A stretch of 64,000 bases of DNA from Amycolatopsis sp. EV170708-02-1 (GCF_022479115.1 NZ_CP092497.1:8866001-8930000), one strand, 5' to 3'; numbered from the stretch's first letter, positions 9,763-18,581 are shown. Numbers and translations: made by a program. The notes: generated by a model from the letters alone, not told the origin.

Positions 9763-9975
9763 CGGACTAAACGCGGCGTGAGTTCGTGAGTGAGTGGACG
9801 GCACACGTGATCCGACGGACGACACGCGTGATTGGACGGACGACACGCTCGCGGCCGGGTCCCCACGCGAGTCGTCCTCCCAATCACGTGTGTCGTCCAC
9901 TCAGTCACGTGTGTCGTCCGTCCGATCACGCGAACCCGGCGCGAGCCTGAACCGCATTCAGAGGACTAAACGCGG
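9748..9975. repeat. 29-nt direct duplication flanking an inverted-repeat-rich insert
   Basis: Copy 1 (9748-9776) and copy 2 (9947-9975) match at 27 of 29 positions. Copy 1 includes the stop region of the DUF6541 gene and copy 2 overlaps the end of the flippase-like gene. The roughly 170 nt between them is a cluster of direct and inverted copies of GGACGACACGCGTGAT-like units. It lies between convergent genes and may also terminate transcription. Confidence 0.75.
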
Positions 9976-10937
9976 GAGGTGACGAGGCGGGCCGAGAGGG
10001 CGGCGCCGCCGGCGGTGATCAGGTCGGCGACGGTGAACATCACCCGCGAGGCGATGGCGAACGCCGTCGCCTGCACGACGGTGAGGCCCGAGGCGGTGAG
10101 CACGGCGACCTGCGCGACCTCGCGGACGCCGACCCCGCTGGGCAGGATGAACGCGAACGTCCCGACGGTCATCGCGACCGCCATCGCGCCGACGCACAGC
10201 ACGAAGCCGCTGAACCCGGGCGTGCCGACGGAGTTCGCCAGCAGCCACAGGTGCACACCCTGCAGCGCCCAGGCGGCCGTCGACGAGCCGAAGACCTTCC
10301 CGACGACCGACCAGCTCAGCCGGTGGTCCAGCGGCGGGCGGCGCAGGATCCGCAGCACCAGCGACGTGCCCCAGGTGAGCACGCGCGGGTGCAGCATCGC
10401 CAGGCCCACCGGGATGAGCACGAACAGCCACAGCGCCCGCGGGCTGTTGCTGAACACGGCGGGCGCGGCGAGCAGCGAGACGACCAGCGCGGACACCACG
10501 CCGACGCCGAGCTGGATCAGCGAGCCGGTGAAGATCCGGGCCCTGGCGAGCCCGGCCTTGCGGCCCAGCTCCATCTGCAGCAGGTACGCCCACACCGAAC
10601 CCGGCACGTACTTGCCGAGCGAGCCGACGAGGCAGATCTGCGCGCCGCGGGCGTAGCCGATGGGCTTGCCGAGGTCGTCGACCATGACCTGCCAGCCGTA
10701 GGTCGACACCATGATCGCGGCGATGAGCGCGAGCAGGCTCAAGGTGGAGGATTCCCACGCGACCTCGGACAAGGTCCGCCAGAATTCACCCCAATTGGTG
10801 ACGAGTGTCTTCGCCGCGAAACCGACGACCAGCAGGATGGCGACCCAGCGGACGACGTCGAGGATCTTCGCCTTCGTGGATTTCGGCTCTTTTACAGTTA
10901 CCGAAGTGTCCTCTTCGGGCGTTTCGACCGTCGTCAC
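9966..10937 (-). CDS. Lysylphosphatidylglycerol synthase TM-domain / flippase-like protein (UPF0104 type)
   Basis: 323 residues starting at GTG 10937, preceded by AGAGGAGG. It has about eight membrane helices and the diagnostic GKYVPGSVWAYLLQ motif, and ends with a helix pair containing VREVAQVAVL. Members of this family (PF03706/TIGR00374) include the membrane domain of MprF and proteins in glycan or lipid-export loci; several are thought to move lipids or lipid-linked sugars. There is no lysyl-transferase domain. Its position beside the glycan genes and the LuxC operon supports an envelope lipid or sugar role. Confidence 0.8.
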   Translation of the reverse strand: MTTVETPEEDTSVTVKEPKSTKAKILDVVRWVAILLVVGFAAKTLVTNWGEFWRTLSEVAWESSTLSLLALIAAIMVSTYGWQVMVDDLGKPIGYARGAQICLVGSLGKYVPGSVWAYLLQMELGRKAGLARARIFTGSLIQLGVGVVSALVVSLLAAPAVFSNSPRALWLFVLIPVGLAMLHPRVLTWGTSLVLRILRRPPLDHRLSWSVVGKVFGSSTAAWALQGVHLWLLANSVGTPGFSGFVLCVGAMAVAMTVGTFAFILPSGVGVREVAQVAVLTASGLTVVQATAFAIASRVMFTVADLITAGGAALSARLVTSRV

Positions 10938-10971
10938 TGAACCTCCTCTGCTGTTACCTCGTCACCGCAGG

Positions 10972-12213
10972 TCAGGCCTGTACGGTCACCAAGCGGCTGA
11001 ACTCGGTCAGCAGATCGTAGCCGTCCCAAATCGCGGAGAACGTCAGGGCCGAGCCGAAGGGAACGACACGGTCGACGCCACGCCCCGCCAATTCCGTCAC
11101 GAATTCCGTCAATTCTTCTTTGGTGAAGCCGAATTGACCGACGGTTTGATCTTTGCGGAGCACGATCGGGACGAGGTCGGAAAGCGTGTCGACCCGCGCG
11201 TTGGCGAAGGTGCCCGCGCCGAGCCACTCGCGCGGCAGGACGGCGGGGTCGGCCAGCTCCAGCGTCGCGATGCCGTTGCCCTGGAACTCGATGCCGTTGA
11301 CCAGCCCGTCGACTGCCGCGCCGTACGCCGACACCCGCTTCTGCACGGCCATGGCGGGCTCCGTGACGTGCCGTTTCGTCGCCAGGACCTCGGCGAGCAG
11401 CTTTCGGAACTCCTGCCCGGCTTCGCGAGCGCCATCTTCTTCGCCGACCCAGAACACCGCGCGTGGCGACGAGCAGGCGGCCTGGTCGAACCAGTACGAG
11501 TCGTTGTAGAAGCCCTCGGCGGCACCGCGGCGCTCGGCCTCGGAAGCGTTCTGCCAGCCGCGCACCGACGCGACCGCGAACGACGACCGATCCGGGAAGG
11601 TCAGGTCGCGCGCGTGCGGGGCGAGCGGGTACTTGCGCAACGCGGCGACCGAGGCGTCGCCGCCCCAGATCACCCGCAGATCAGCGGCGACCGACAGCGC
11701 GCCGCTGATCGCGTCACTGCGGTCGTAGGTGACCATGCGCTGCGTCGCGGTGATCGCGGCGGCAGTGTCGGCGTCCACTTCGGACAGTGCGGCGTTCAGC
11801 GCCTCCAGCACGGTCTCGGCGGCACCGGCCGAACGCGAGGAGACGCGGACGACGTTGTGGTTGCCCGCCAGCGCCGAAAGCGCCCACGAGTACACGAAGA
11901 TCGTGTCGACGTTGGCAGGCGGCACGTGGAAGACCAGCCCGCGCGGAAAGCGCAGCGCGTCGCCGGATATCTCCAAAGTGGACAGTGCCTTGGCGATCTC
12001 TCCCTTGCGCAGAAAGAAACCGAGCGACGCCAGCTCCGGGAAACGGCGGGCCGTCGCGGGCGCGAGCAGCTTGCGCGCGAACTTCGTCAGGAACTCGACG
12101 ACGCGCGGGTCGCCGACGCGAAGCCGCCCACCGACGGGCTCGGCCCGCAACTCCTCGACCAGCGAGGAGACCTCGATCGCGTCGCCGAGCGGAAAACGCT
12201 GGTTCAGGCTCAT
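10972..12213 (-). CDS. Acyl-CoA/acyl-protein reductase, LuxC family
   Basis: 413 residues, last gene of the leftward operon, overlapping the LuxE-like gene by 4 nt (ATGA). The fold is aldehyde-dehydrogenase-like. FHVPPANV (about 95-102) lies in the nucleotide-binding part and the candidate catalytic cysteine is C247 in DQAACSSPRAVFWVG. LuxC enzymes reduce an activated fatty acyl group to an aldehyde with NADPH and work in a complex with LuxE. No luciferase or LuxD gene is present, so light production is not implied. The setting suggests modification of an acyl chain or sugar in envelope glycan synthesis. Confidence 0.85.
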   Translation of the reverse strand: MSLNQRFPLGDAIEVSSLVEELRAEPVGGRLRVGDPRVVEFLTKFARKLLAPATARRFPELASLGFFLRKGEIAKALSTLEISGDALRFPRGLVFHVPPANVDTIFVYSWALSALAGNHNVVRVSSRSAGAAETVLEALNAALSEVDADTAAAITATQRMVTYDRSDAISGALSVAADLRVIWGGDASVAALRKYPLAPHARDLTFPDRSSFAVASVRGWQNASEAERRGAAEGFYNDSYWFDQAACSSPRAVFWVGEEDGAREAGQEFRKLLAEVLATKRHVTEPAMAVQKRVSAYGAAVDGLVNGIEFQGNGIATLELADPAVLPREWLGAGTFANARVDTLSDLVPIVLRKDQTVGQFGFTKEELTEFVTELAGRGVDRVVPFGSALTFSAIWDGYDLLTEFSRLVTVQA

Positions 12214-13262
12214 GCCGCCGCTCCCTGGAAGGTGTCCGAGCAACCGCGGGCCTCGGCCTTGGGCAGTCTGCCCATGACCGAGAAGTGCTTGCCCGGCCAG
12301 TCGCCGTCGTCGATCCCGTTGTAGACGCCGAGGTCCTCGGTGAGCAGGACGTGGCCGGGATACGACCGCGGCAGCGTGCTGACGACCTCGATCACGCCGG
12401 GCTCGCCGACCGGCTGCTCTTCCCAGGTCTCGGGGTTCCGGATCACCACGTCGGCGAAATCGGGGCAGTACAACGAGTTCCCGGACGGTCCTTCGAGGAA
12501 CACGGTGCCGATCTGCTCGATCATCCCGTAGTAGTTGTGGATCCGGGTGAGCCCGGTGTCCTCTTTGAAGCGACGGCGGAATTCGGTGTTGTCCACCGCC
12601 CGGTCGATCAGCTTCTTCCAGCCGCCGGAGTGGATCAGGATCCCGTTCGAGAGATCCAGCTTGTGCTCGCGGGCGACCTCGTACAGGTACTGCCACACCA
12701 TGAAGGTGAAGCCGAAGATCAGGAACGGCTTGTCGCCGTACGTCGCCAGGAACGTCTTGACCGCCTCGACGTCCGGCTGGTCGTTCTCGTCGAGCACGTA
12801 GGTGTGCTTGCGGCCGAAGTTCGCCATGCCCAGCACGCCCGCGCCGCGCGCGGAGAACGAGCGGCGGTTCTTGATGATGCCGATGGTGTCGACCATCAGC
12901 ATCGGCAGGCGCTCGCCACCGAGGACTTCCTGCAGCGTGGCGCCGAGCTGCTTGGTCTGGGCGCCGGCGGCGTCCTTGTCCAGGTAGATCCGGGACGCGC
13001 CCGCGCCGGTGGTGCCCGAGGAGGTCAGCGTCTTGAAGATCTCGGACTCGGGGATGCTGCGCAGGTCGTGCGTCTTGAACATCCGCACTGGCAGCCACGG
13101 CAGATCCGCGATGGACGCGAACTCCGCGCCCTGCGCGATGCCGAGCGACGAAAGGATGCGCTCGTAGCCCTCGGAGTTCTCACGGTGGTGCGCGGTCAGT
13201 TCGGCGAGCTGCGGAAGCAAGTGCTTCTCGCGCTCGGCCTGGGACAACGTAAAGACGCTCAT
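12210..13262 (-). CDS. Acyl-protein synthetase, LuxE family
   Basis: 350 residues, overlapping both neighbours by 4 nt. It belongs to the adenylate-forming LuxE/PaaK-like group: the phosphate-binding motif is SSGTTG at 81-86, with YYGMIEQIGTVF and LLTEDLGVYN downstream. A cysteine ten residues from the C-terminus (RGCSDTF, C341) is placed like the acyl-carrying cysteine of LuxE. In the Lux system LuxE activates a fatty acid with ATP, takes the acyl group onto this cysteine and hands it to LuxC. The adjacent LuxC-like gene fits this partnership; the acyl chain is unknown. Confidence 0.85.
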   Translation of the reverse strand: MSVFTLSQAEREKHLLPQLAELTAHHRENSEGYERILSSLGIAQGAEFASIADLPWLPVRMFKTHDLRSIPESEIFKTLTSSGTTGAGASRIYLDKDAAGAQTKQLGATLQEVLGGERLPMLMVDTIGIIKNRRSFSARGAGVLGMANFGRKHTYVLDENDQPDVEAVKTFLATYGDKPFLIFGFTFMVWQYLYEVAREHKLDLSNGILIHSGGWKKLIDRAVDNTEFRRRFKEDTGLTRIHNYYGMIEQIGTVFLEGPSGNSLYCPDFADVVIRNPETWEEQPVGEPGVIEVVSTLPRSYPGHVLLTEDLGVYNGIDDGDWPGKHFSVMGRLPKAEARGCSDTFQGAAA

Positions 13263-14655
13263 ACCTGGGCCTCCAGCGACCGGTAGTCGATCTTGCCGCT
13301 GGCCAGCAGCGGCACGGTGTCGATGGGGCGGACGTCGAACCCGCTCGTGTGCAGGTGCAGCCGCTCGGACAACGCCTTCGCGGCGTCCTTGCAGATGTCC
13401 TTGTCGGCGCCCTCGGCGAACAGGACGACCTTGTCCCCGGCCGGGACGGCGGCCACGACGTCGATCCCCACCGATGCCGAACGCACGGCGTGCTCGAGAT
13501 CATCCAGGCTGACGCGGTTGCCGAAGACCTTGCCGATCCGCTTGAGGCGGCCGGTGATGTAGAGGAAGCCGTCCTCGTCGAGGTACCCGAGGTCGCCGGT
13601 GGCCAGCACGCCGCCGTATTCGTCGCCCGCGGCCAGCCCGGCCTCGTCCTCGGCGTAGCCCATCATCACGTTGGGCCCGCGGTAGACGACCTCGCCGACG
13701 ATCTTCGGATGCGTGGTCTCGGAACCGTCCTCGCGACGGATCGCGAAAGAGCCGCCGGGCAGCGCGGGCCCGGCCGAACCGAGCTTCTCGGCGAGCCGTT
13801 CCGCCGGGACGGTGGTCATCCGCGGGGCGGCCTCGGTCTGCCCGTACATGACGAACATCCGCCCGCCGACCTCGCGGATCTTGTCGTTGAACTGGGCGAC
13901 GAGCTCGTCACGCAGCTTGCCACCCGCCTGGGTGAGCGTGCGCAGCGTCGGGTACTTCGCCGGGTCGAACTTCAGGCGCCGCAGCATCTCGTAGTGGTAC
14001 GGGACGCCCGCGAGCGAGGTGACCTTGTGCTCGTTGACCGCGTCCCAGAACCCGCGCCCGAGCACGCCGGAGGGCTCGATGACCACGGTCGCGCCGCGGA
14101 CGAGGTGCGAGTTCAGCACGGACAGGCCGTAGCTGTAGTGCAGCGGGAGGCTGGTCGGCGCGATCTCGTGGCGGTCGATGCCGAGCACTTCGGCGATCGC
14201 GTCGGCGTTCGCGTACATCGCGCCGCGGGAGAGGCGGACCAGCTTCGGGTTGCCGGTGGAACCGCTGGTCGGCAGCAGGACCGCGAGATGCGGATGCGGC
14301 TCGACACCTTCGGCGGACTCACGGACCCAGTGGCCGTCGGAGACGCCGTACCCCTCGGGGCGGGCGCGTCCGGCGCGGACAGCACGGCGGCCGGGCGGAA
14401 ACGCTCGATGAGCCCCGCCAGGACGTCGGCGTCCAGCGCCGGGTCGATCAGCGCGATCGCGCGGCCAGCCTCGAACGCGCCGAGGTAGTTCAGGACGCTG
14501 GAGAGGTCCACCGACATCCGCGCGAACAGCGCGCCCGGCGGCAGCAGCGACAACGCGGCACCCACGCGGGTGACCTCGGTGTCGAGTTCCTCGCCCTCGA
14601 GCGTCCTGCCGCTCGTGACGTCGATCAGTCGCGCACCCACACCCAGAAGGGTCAT
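13259..14655 (-). CDS. AMP-binding acyl/aryl adenylating enzyme, frameshifted
   Basis: Two frames make one ANL enzyme of about 465 residues. The N-terminal part (TLLGVGARLIDVTSGRTLEG to AAVLSAPDAPAP) reads from ATG 14655. The rest, from PEGYGVSDGHW, is in another frame. One added C in the coding-strand run at 14360-14357 joins them as DAPAPEGYG. Motifs are LLPTSGSTGNPKLVRLS (A3), YGQTEAAPRM (A5), ATGDLGYLDEDGF (A7), GRLKRIGKVFGNRVSLDDLE (A8) and the A10 lysine in ASGKIDY. Just after an ACP and a FabG homologue, it probably loads an acid onto the ACP, but the substrate is not predictable. The start overlaps the fabG-like stop. Confidence 0.8.
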
Positions 14656-15380
14656 TAGAGAACCAAGCCTCCGTCGATGCCCAGCACCTGCCCGGTGATG
14701 AACGAAGCGTCATCACTGACGAGGAACCGGATCGCGTTCGCCACGTCTTCGGGCGTGCCGAGCCGCCCGAGCGGGGTCTTGCCGATGTTCTCGGCCTTGG
14801 CGTCTTCGGTCAGGCCGGAGGTCAGGTCGGTGTCGATGACGCCGGGCGCCACCGCGTTGACCCGGATCCCGGACCGGCCGAGCTCCTTCGCGGCCGAACG
14901 CGCGATGTTCGCCACCGCCGCCTTCGAGGCCGCGTACACCGTCTGACCGGCGCTTCCGTGCTCGCCGACGATCGAGGCCAGCACCACGATCGATCCGGTC
15001 TTCTTCCGCATCATCGCCCTGGCCGCGGCCTGGACGGTGTGCAGCGTGCCGGCGACGTTCGTGCTCAGCGTGGTGTCGACCAGTTCCTCGCGGATCATGC
15101 CGAGGAGCGCGTCCTCCATGATCCCGGCGTTGGCGACCACGATGTCGAGCTTGCCGTGCTCCTTGGCCACGCCGCGGACCAGCGTCGACACGGCCTTGGC
15201 GTCGGTGACGTCCAGGGCGAGCCCGCTCGCGGCCCCCGCCGCGGCCGCCGCTTCCTTGGCCTTGGCCTCGTCGCGGCCGGTCAGCACGACGGTGGCGCCC
15301 GCCTCGGCGAGCGCCCGCGCGGTGGCCAGCCCGATCCCCCGGGTACCCCCGGTGACCAGGGCGACCCGGCCTTCCAGCAT
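14655..15380 (-). CDS. 3-oxoacyl-ACP reductase-like SDR (FabG family)
   Basis: 241 residues. The Rossmann motif TGGTRGIG starts at T10, NAG is at 84-86, and the catalytic residues are S136, Y149 and K153 (YAASK). The family reduces 3-oxoacyl-ACP to 3-hydroxyacyl-ACP with NADPH. It lies between a dedicated ACP and an adenylating enzyme, overlapping both by single bases, so its substrate is probably carried by that ACP. A 3-hydroxyacyl product would be a natural donor for the LpxA-like acyltransferase in the same operon; that step is inference. Confidence 0.88.
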   Translation of the reverse strand: MLEGRVALVTGGTRGIGLATARALAEAGATVVLTGRDEAKAKEAAAAAGAASGLALDVTDAKAVSTLVRGVAKEHGKLDIVVANAGIMEDALLGMIREELVDTTLSTNVAGTLHTVQAAARAMMRKKTGSIVVLASIVGEHGSAGQTVYAASKAAVANIARSAAKELGRSGIRVNAVAPGVIDTDLTSGLTEDAKAENIGKTPLGRLGTPEDVANAIRFLVSDDASFITGQVLGIDGGLVL

Positions 15381-15619
15381 CACTTGTTCTGGAGGTCGGT
15401 CACCATGTCGACGGCGACCTTGAAGCTGGACATGTCGATCACCTGGTCGGTGTCGAATTCCACATCGAACTCGTCCTCGATGGCCGCGACGAGCGCCATG
15501 TGACCGACCGAGTCCCACGCTTCGATGTCGCGGTACTTCAGGTTTTCGACGTCGACCTCGCCATCGAGGTCCAGCGCCTCGACGAAGACCTCACGCAGCT
15601 TGCCGGCGACTTCCGCCAT
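15380..15619 (-). CDS. Acyl carrier protein
   Basis: 79 residues, highly acidic, a four-helix ACP. The phosphopantetheine attachment serine is S37 in AWDSVGHM, and the C-terminal half has the typical IEDEFDVEFDTDQV segment. DSVGH instead of the DSLD of primary fatty-acid ACPs suggests a specialised carrier. It is the second gene of the operon; its stop overlaps the start of the FabG-like gene (TGATG), and it follows the LpxA-like gene by 9 nt. It probably presents the acyl group to the LpxA-like enzyme. Confidence 0.92.
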   Translation of the reverse strand: MAEVAGKLREVFVEALDLDGEVDVENLKYRDIEAWDSVGHMALVAAIEDEFDVEFDTDQVIDMSSFKVAVDMVTDLQNK

Positions 15620-15628
15620 GTCTGACTC

Positions 15629-16360
15629 CTAGTGCTCGTCGCGTGGACGGGCGTCCCACGCCTTCACCAAGGTAGAGAGGTCGCCGGGCAGCCGGTCGGC
15701 CAGCCCGTCCTCAGGGAGACCGGCCTTACCCTTCAGCCACGGTCCCAGCGCCTCGATGGCGGCCTCGTCCAGGCCGCGGCGGGACAACCCCACCGTATTG
15801 ACGCCGGTCACCCGCGCGGGGTTGCCGACGGCGATGGTGAACGCGCCCACCTCCTTGCGGACCGCCGAGCTCATCCCGACCATCGCGCCGGGGCCGATGA
15901 CGACCCGCTGGTGCAGGATCGCGCCCATGCCCAGGTTCGCCCCGGACCAGATGTGGCAGTGGCCGCCGGTGATGACGTTCGAGGCGACCGTGACCGCGTC
16001 CTCGACCAGGCAGTCGTGCGCGATGTGGGAGCCGCGGAGGAAGTAGCCGCCGTCGCCGATGGTGGTCGTGCGCCAGGTGCCCTGGTGGACGCTGACGTAC
16101 TCGCGGATCCGGTTCCGGCTGCCGATCACGACGCCGTGGCCGTCGTGATCGGGATCACCGTTCGGCGCGGATTCCCAGGCGGCGGGGTGCTCGCGGCCCC
16201 GGTCCTCGCCCGGGGTCCCGATGGTCACGTGCGGGCCGATCCAGTTGCCGTCCCCGATCCGGGCGGGGCCGACGATGACCGTGAACGGTCCGATGACGTT
16301 GTCGTCGCCGAGCTCGACACCCTCGCCGATGACTGCTGTCGGGTGGATGCGGTTCACCAC
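15629..16360 (-). CDS. LpxA-like acyl-[ACP]-UDP-sugar acyltransferase (left-handed beta-helix)
   Basis: 243 residues. Hexapeptide repeats begin at HPTAVIGEGVELGDDNVIG. Three features match LpxA closely: IREYVSVHQGT (85-95, LpxA has IRESVTIHRGT), HIAHDC with the presumed catalytic base H115, and a GNPARVTGVN...LSRRG segment opening the helical C-terminus. LpxA moves 3-hydroxyacyl groups from ACP to UDP-GlcNAc (or the 3-amino analogue) in lipid A synthesis. Lipid A is not expected in this Gram-positive host, so the enzyme probably acylates another UDP-sugar. It is the first gene of the leftward operon and diverges from the amino-sugar genes. Confidence 0.87.
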   Translation of the reverse strand: MVNRIHPTAVIGEGVELGDDNVIGPFTVIVGPARIGDGNWIGPHVTIGTPGEDRGREHPAAWESAPNGDPDHDGHGVVIGSRNRIREYVSVHQGTWRTTTIGDGGYFLRGSHIAHDCLVEDAVTVASNVITGGHCHIWSGANLGMGAILHQRVVIGPGAMVGMSSAVRKEVGAFTIAVGNPARVTGVNTVGLSRRGLDEAAIEALGPWLKGKAGLPEDGLADRLPGDLSTLVKAWDARPRDEH

Positions 16361-16376
16361 GTGAAGATCCGTTCGT

Positions 16377-16405
16377 TGTGGCTGGAGGCAGCCTGGGGTA
16401 ATGGG
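16377..16405 (+). promoter_or_regulatory. Candidate sigma-70-type promoter for the amino-sugar genes
   Basis: TTGTGG (16377-16382), a 17-nt spacer and TAATGG (16400-16405) resemble a housekeeping promoter on the + strand. It lies in the 158-nt divergent region, about 115 nt upstream of the aminotransferase start. It is based on pattern match only. Confidence 0.35.
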
Positions 16406-16518
16406 CGCTTCGGCGGTCCCGGTAACGTGTGGCCCGCGCCAGAGGGGGCGGCCGGGCGCAGAACCGGCGGCTCACTGTACCGGACGCACCAGAACGCCCA
16501 GTCGAGAGAGACTTGCAG

Positions 16519-17625
16519 ATGATCCCCATTACCGTGGTCGACGTCCGTGACGCGGAGGACCTCGTCGTCGAGGTGCTGCGATCCGGCGCCATCGCACAGG
16601 GACCGATGGTCAAGCGCTTCGAGGACGCGTTCGCGAGCGTTTCCGGCACGAAGCACGCGATCGCCGTCAACAACGGCACCACCGCGCTGGTCGCCGCCAT
16701 CCAGGCGCTCGACCTGAAGCCGGGCGACGAGGTCGTCACCTCGCCGTTCACCTTCGTGGCGACGCTGAACGCGATCCTGGAGGCCGGCGCGACCGTCCGC
16801 TTCGCCGACATCCGGCGCGACGACTTCGCGATCGACCCGGACGCCGTCGCCGCCGCGATCACCGACCGCACCAAGGTCCTCATGCCCGTGCACCTCTACG
16901 GGCAGACCGCGGACATGGGCAAGCTCGCGCCGCTGGCCGCCGAGCACGGCCTCAAGATCATCGAAGACTCGGCGCAGGCCGTGGGCGCGTCGTTCCAGGG
17001 CAAGCCGTCGGGATCCTTCGGGATCGGCTGCTTCTCCTTGTACGCCACCAAGAACGTGACCACCGCCGAGGGCGGCGTGATCACCACGGACGACGACAAG
17101 CTGGCCGACAGCCTGCGGGTGCTGCGCAACCAGGGCATGCGCGCCCGGTACCAGTACGAGGTCGCCGGGCACAACTACCGGATGACCGACCTGCACGCCG
17201 CCGTCGGCATCCCGCAGCTGGAGAAGCTGGACCAGCTCACCGCCGCCCGCCAGGCCAACGCGAAGCGCCTTTCCGAAGGCCTCGCCGGCACCCCGGGTCT
17301 CGACATCCCGCAGGTCCTGCCCGGCCGCGAACACGTGTGGCACCAGTACACCGTGCTGGTCGGCCCGCACGCCTTCCTCTCGCGTGACGAGCTCGCCGCC
17401 GCGCTCACCGAGCGAGGCATCGGCAACGGGATCTACTACCCGAAGATCGTCTTCGACTACGACTGCTACCGGAACAACCCGCTGATCCCCGACGCGAAGG
17501 TCGAGGACTTCCCGGTGGCCGCTTCCGTCGCCGCGCAGGCGCTGTCCCTGCCGGTGCACCCGCACCTTTCCGAGTCCGACCTGGACACCATCATCGAAAC
17601 GGTTCGCGAGGTACTCGGCGCATGA
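16519..17625 (+). CDS. DegT/DnrJ/EryC1/StrS aminotransferase (GnnB/WbpE-like)
   Basis: 368 residues starting at ATG 16519 with GAGAGAG upstream. It is a fold-type I PLP enzyme: D150 in IIEDSAQA binds the pyridine nitrogen and K178 in YATKNVTTAEGG is the Schiff-base lysine; VNNGTTAL is the phosphate-binding region. The family transaminates keto-sugars on nucleotide diphosphates. Overlap by 4 nt with a Gfo/Idh/MocA oxidoreductase recalls GnnB-GnnA and WbpE-WbpB, which oxidise and aminate C3 of a UDP-GlcNAc-type sugar. A UDP-3-amino sugar product is therefore likely but not proven. Confidence 0.87.
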   Translation: MIPITVVDVRDAEDLVVEVLRSGAIAQGPMVKRFEDAFASVSGTKHAIAVNNGTTALVAAIQALDLKPGDEVVTSPFTFVATLNAILEAGATVRFADIRRDDFAIDPDAVAAAITDRTKVLMPVHLYGQTADMGKLAPLAAEHGLKIIEDSAQAVGASFQGKPSGSFGIGCFSLYATKNVTTAEGGVITTDDDKLADSLRVLRNQGMRARYQYEVAGHNYRMTDLHAAVGIPQLEKLDQLTAARQANAKRLSEGLAGTPGLDIPQVLPGREHVWHQYTVLVGPHAFLSRDELAAALTERGIGNGIYYPKIVFDYDCYRNNPLIPDAKVEDFPVAASVAAQALSLPVHPHLSESDLDTIIETVREVLGA

Positions 17626-18581
17626 CCACGCACAAGATCGCCCTCATCGGCACCGGGAACATGGGCTCGCTGCACGCCCGTGTGCTCGCCGCGAACGAGC
17701 GCGTGGACCTCGTCCGCGTGATCGACCCGCGCGAAGAGGCGGGCCGCAAGGTCGCCGAACGCTACGAAACCCAGTGGACGCCCGAAATCGGCTCACTGTC
17801 CGATGTGGACGCCGTCGTGCTCGCTTCGGCCACCGAGGCGCATTACGAGCTGGCGCAGGAGATCCTGGGCCAGGGCAAGCCGATGCTGGTCGAGAAGCCG
17901 GTGTGCAACAGCCTCGAATTCTCCCAGGAGATCGTCGGGCTCTCGGCGAAGAAGGACATCCCGCTGATGTGCGGGCTCCTGGAGCGCTACAACCCGGCCG
18001 TGATGACCGCGCGGGCGCTGGTCAACGAGCCGATCCACCTGATGGCCCGCCGCCACGGCCCGTACGCGCCGCGCATCAAGACCGGTGTCGCGTGGGACCT
18101 CCTGGTGCACGACGTCGACCTGGCGATCCAGTTCTTCGGCGGCGCGACCCCGCAGCGGGTCGCCTCCGGCGCCGGCTACTTCCACCCGAGCTCGGTCGAA
18201 GGCGCCGAGGACACCATCGAGACGGTGCTGTCGTTCGAGTCCGGGCTCGCCACGGTTTCGGCGTCCCGGCTCGGCCAGCGCAAGGTCCGCTCGCTGTGGG
18301 TGTCCGAGCTGGACCGCATGATCGAGATCGACCTGCTCCGCCGCGACGTCACCATCTACCGGCACGTCTCGCACGACTCGGTCACCGAGGACGGCCTCGG
18401 CTACCGGCAGCAGACCGTCATCGAGATCCCCGAACTGGTCACCGCGCGCGAGCCGCTCGCGACGCAGCTGGACCGGTTCGTCGACCTGCTCGAAGGCAAG
18501 GTCGACGCCGACGTCGAGCGGGACCTGATCCTGCCTTCGCACGCCGTCGTCGACCAGGTGCTGACGCAGGCCGCGGCCTGA
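17622..18581 (+). CDS. Gfo/Idh/MocA sugar oxidoreductase (GnnA/WbpB-like)
   Basis: 319 residues. N-terminal Rossmann motif LIGTGNMG (9-16), EKPVC with the catalytic lysine K92, and the DLLVHDVD segment (159-166) carrying the usual histidine and aspartates. The family oxidises or reduces sugar hydroxyls with NAD(P). Translational coupling to the aminotransferase (ATGA overlap) suggests that it makes the 3-keto-UDP-sugar that the aminotransferase uses. It is the last gene of this unit and is convergent with the sigma-factor operon. Confidence 0.87.
   Translation: MTTHKIALIGTGNMGSLHARVLAANERVDLVRVIDPREEAGRKVAERYETQWTPEIGSLSDVDAVVLASATEAHYELAQEILGQGKPMLVEKPVCNSLEFSQEIVGLSAKKDIPLMCGLLERYNPAVMTARALVNEPIHLMARRHGPYAPRIKTGVAWDLLVHDVDLAIQFFGGATPQRVASGAGYFHPSSVEGAEDTIETVLSFESGLATVSASRLGQRKVRSLWVSELDRMIEIDLLRRDVTIYRHVSHDSVTEDGLGYRQQTVIEIPELVTAREPLATQLDRFVDLLEGKVDADVERDLILPSHAVVDQVLTQAAA

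Noticed and set aside
10972..13262. Bioluminescence operon
   Set aside because: LuxC and LuxE homologues are present but luciferase (luxAB) and thioesterase (luxD) are not.
15629..16360. Gram-negative origin inferred from LpxA
   Set aside because: Composition and codon use match the neighbours, other lipid A genes are missing, and the surrounding genes are actinobacterial.
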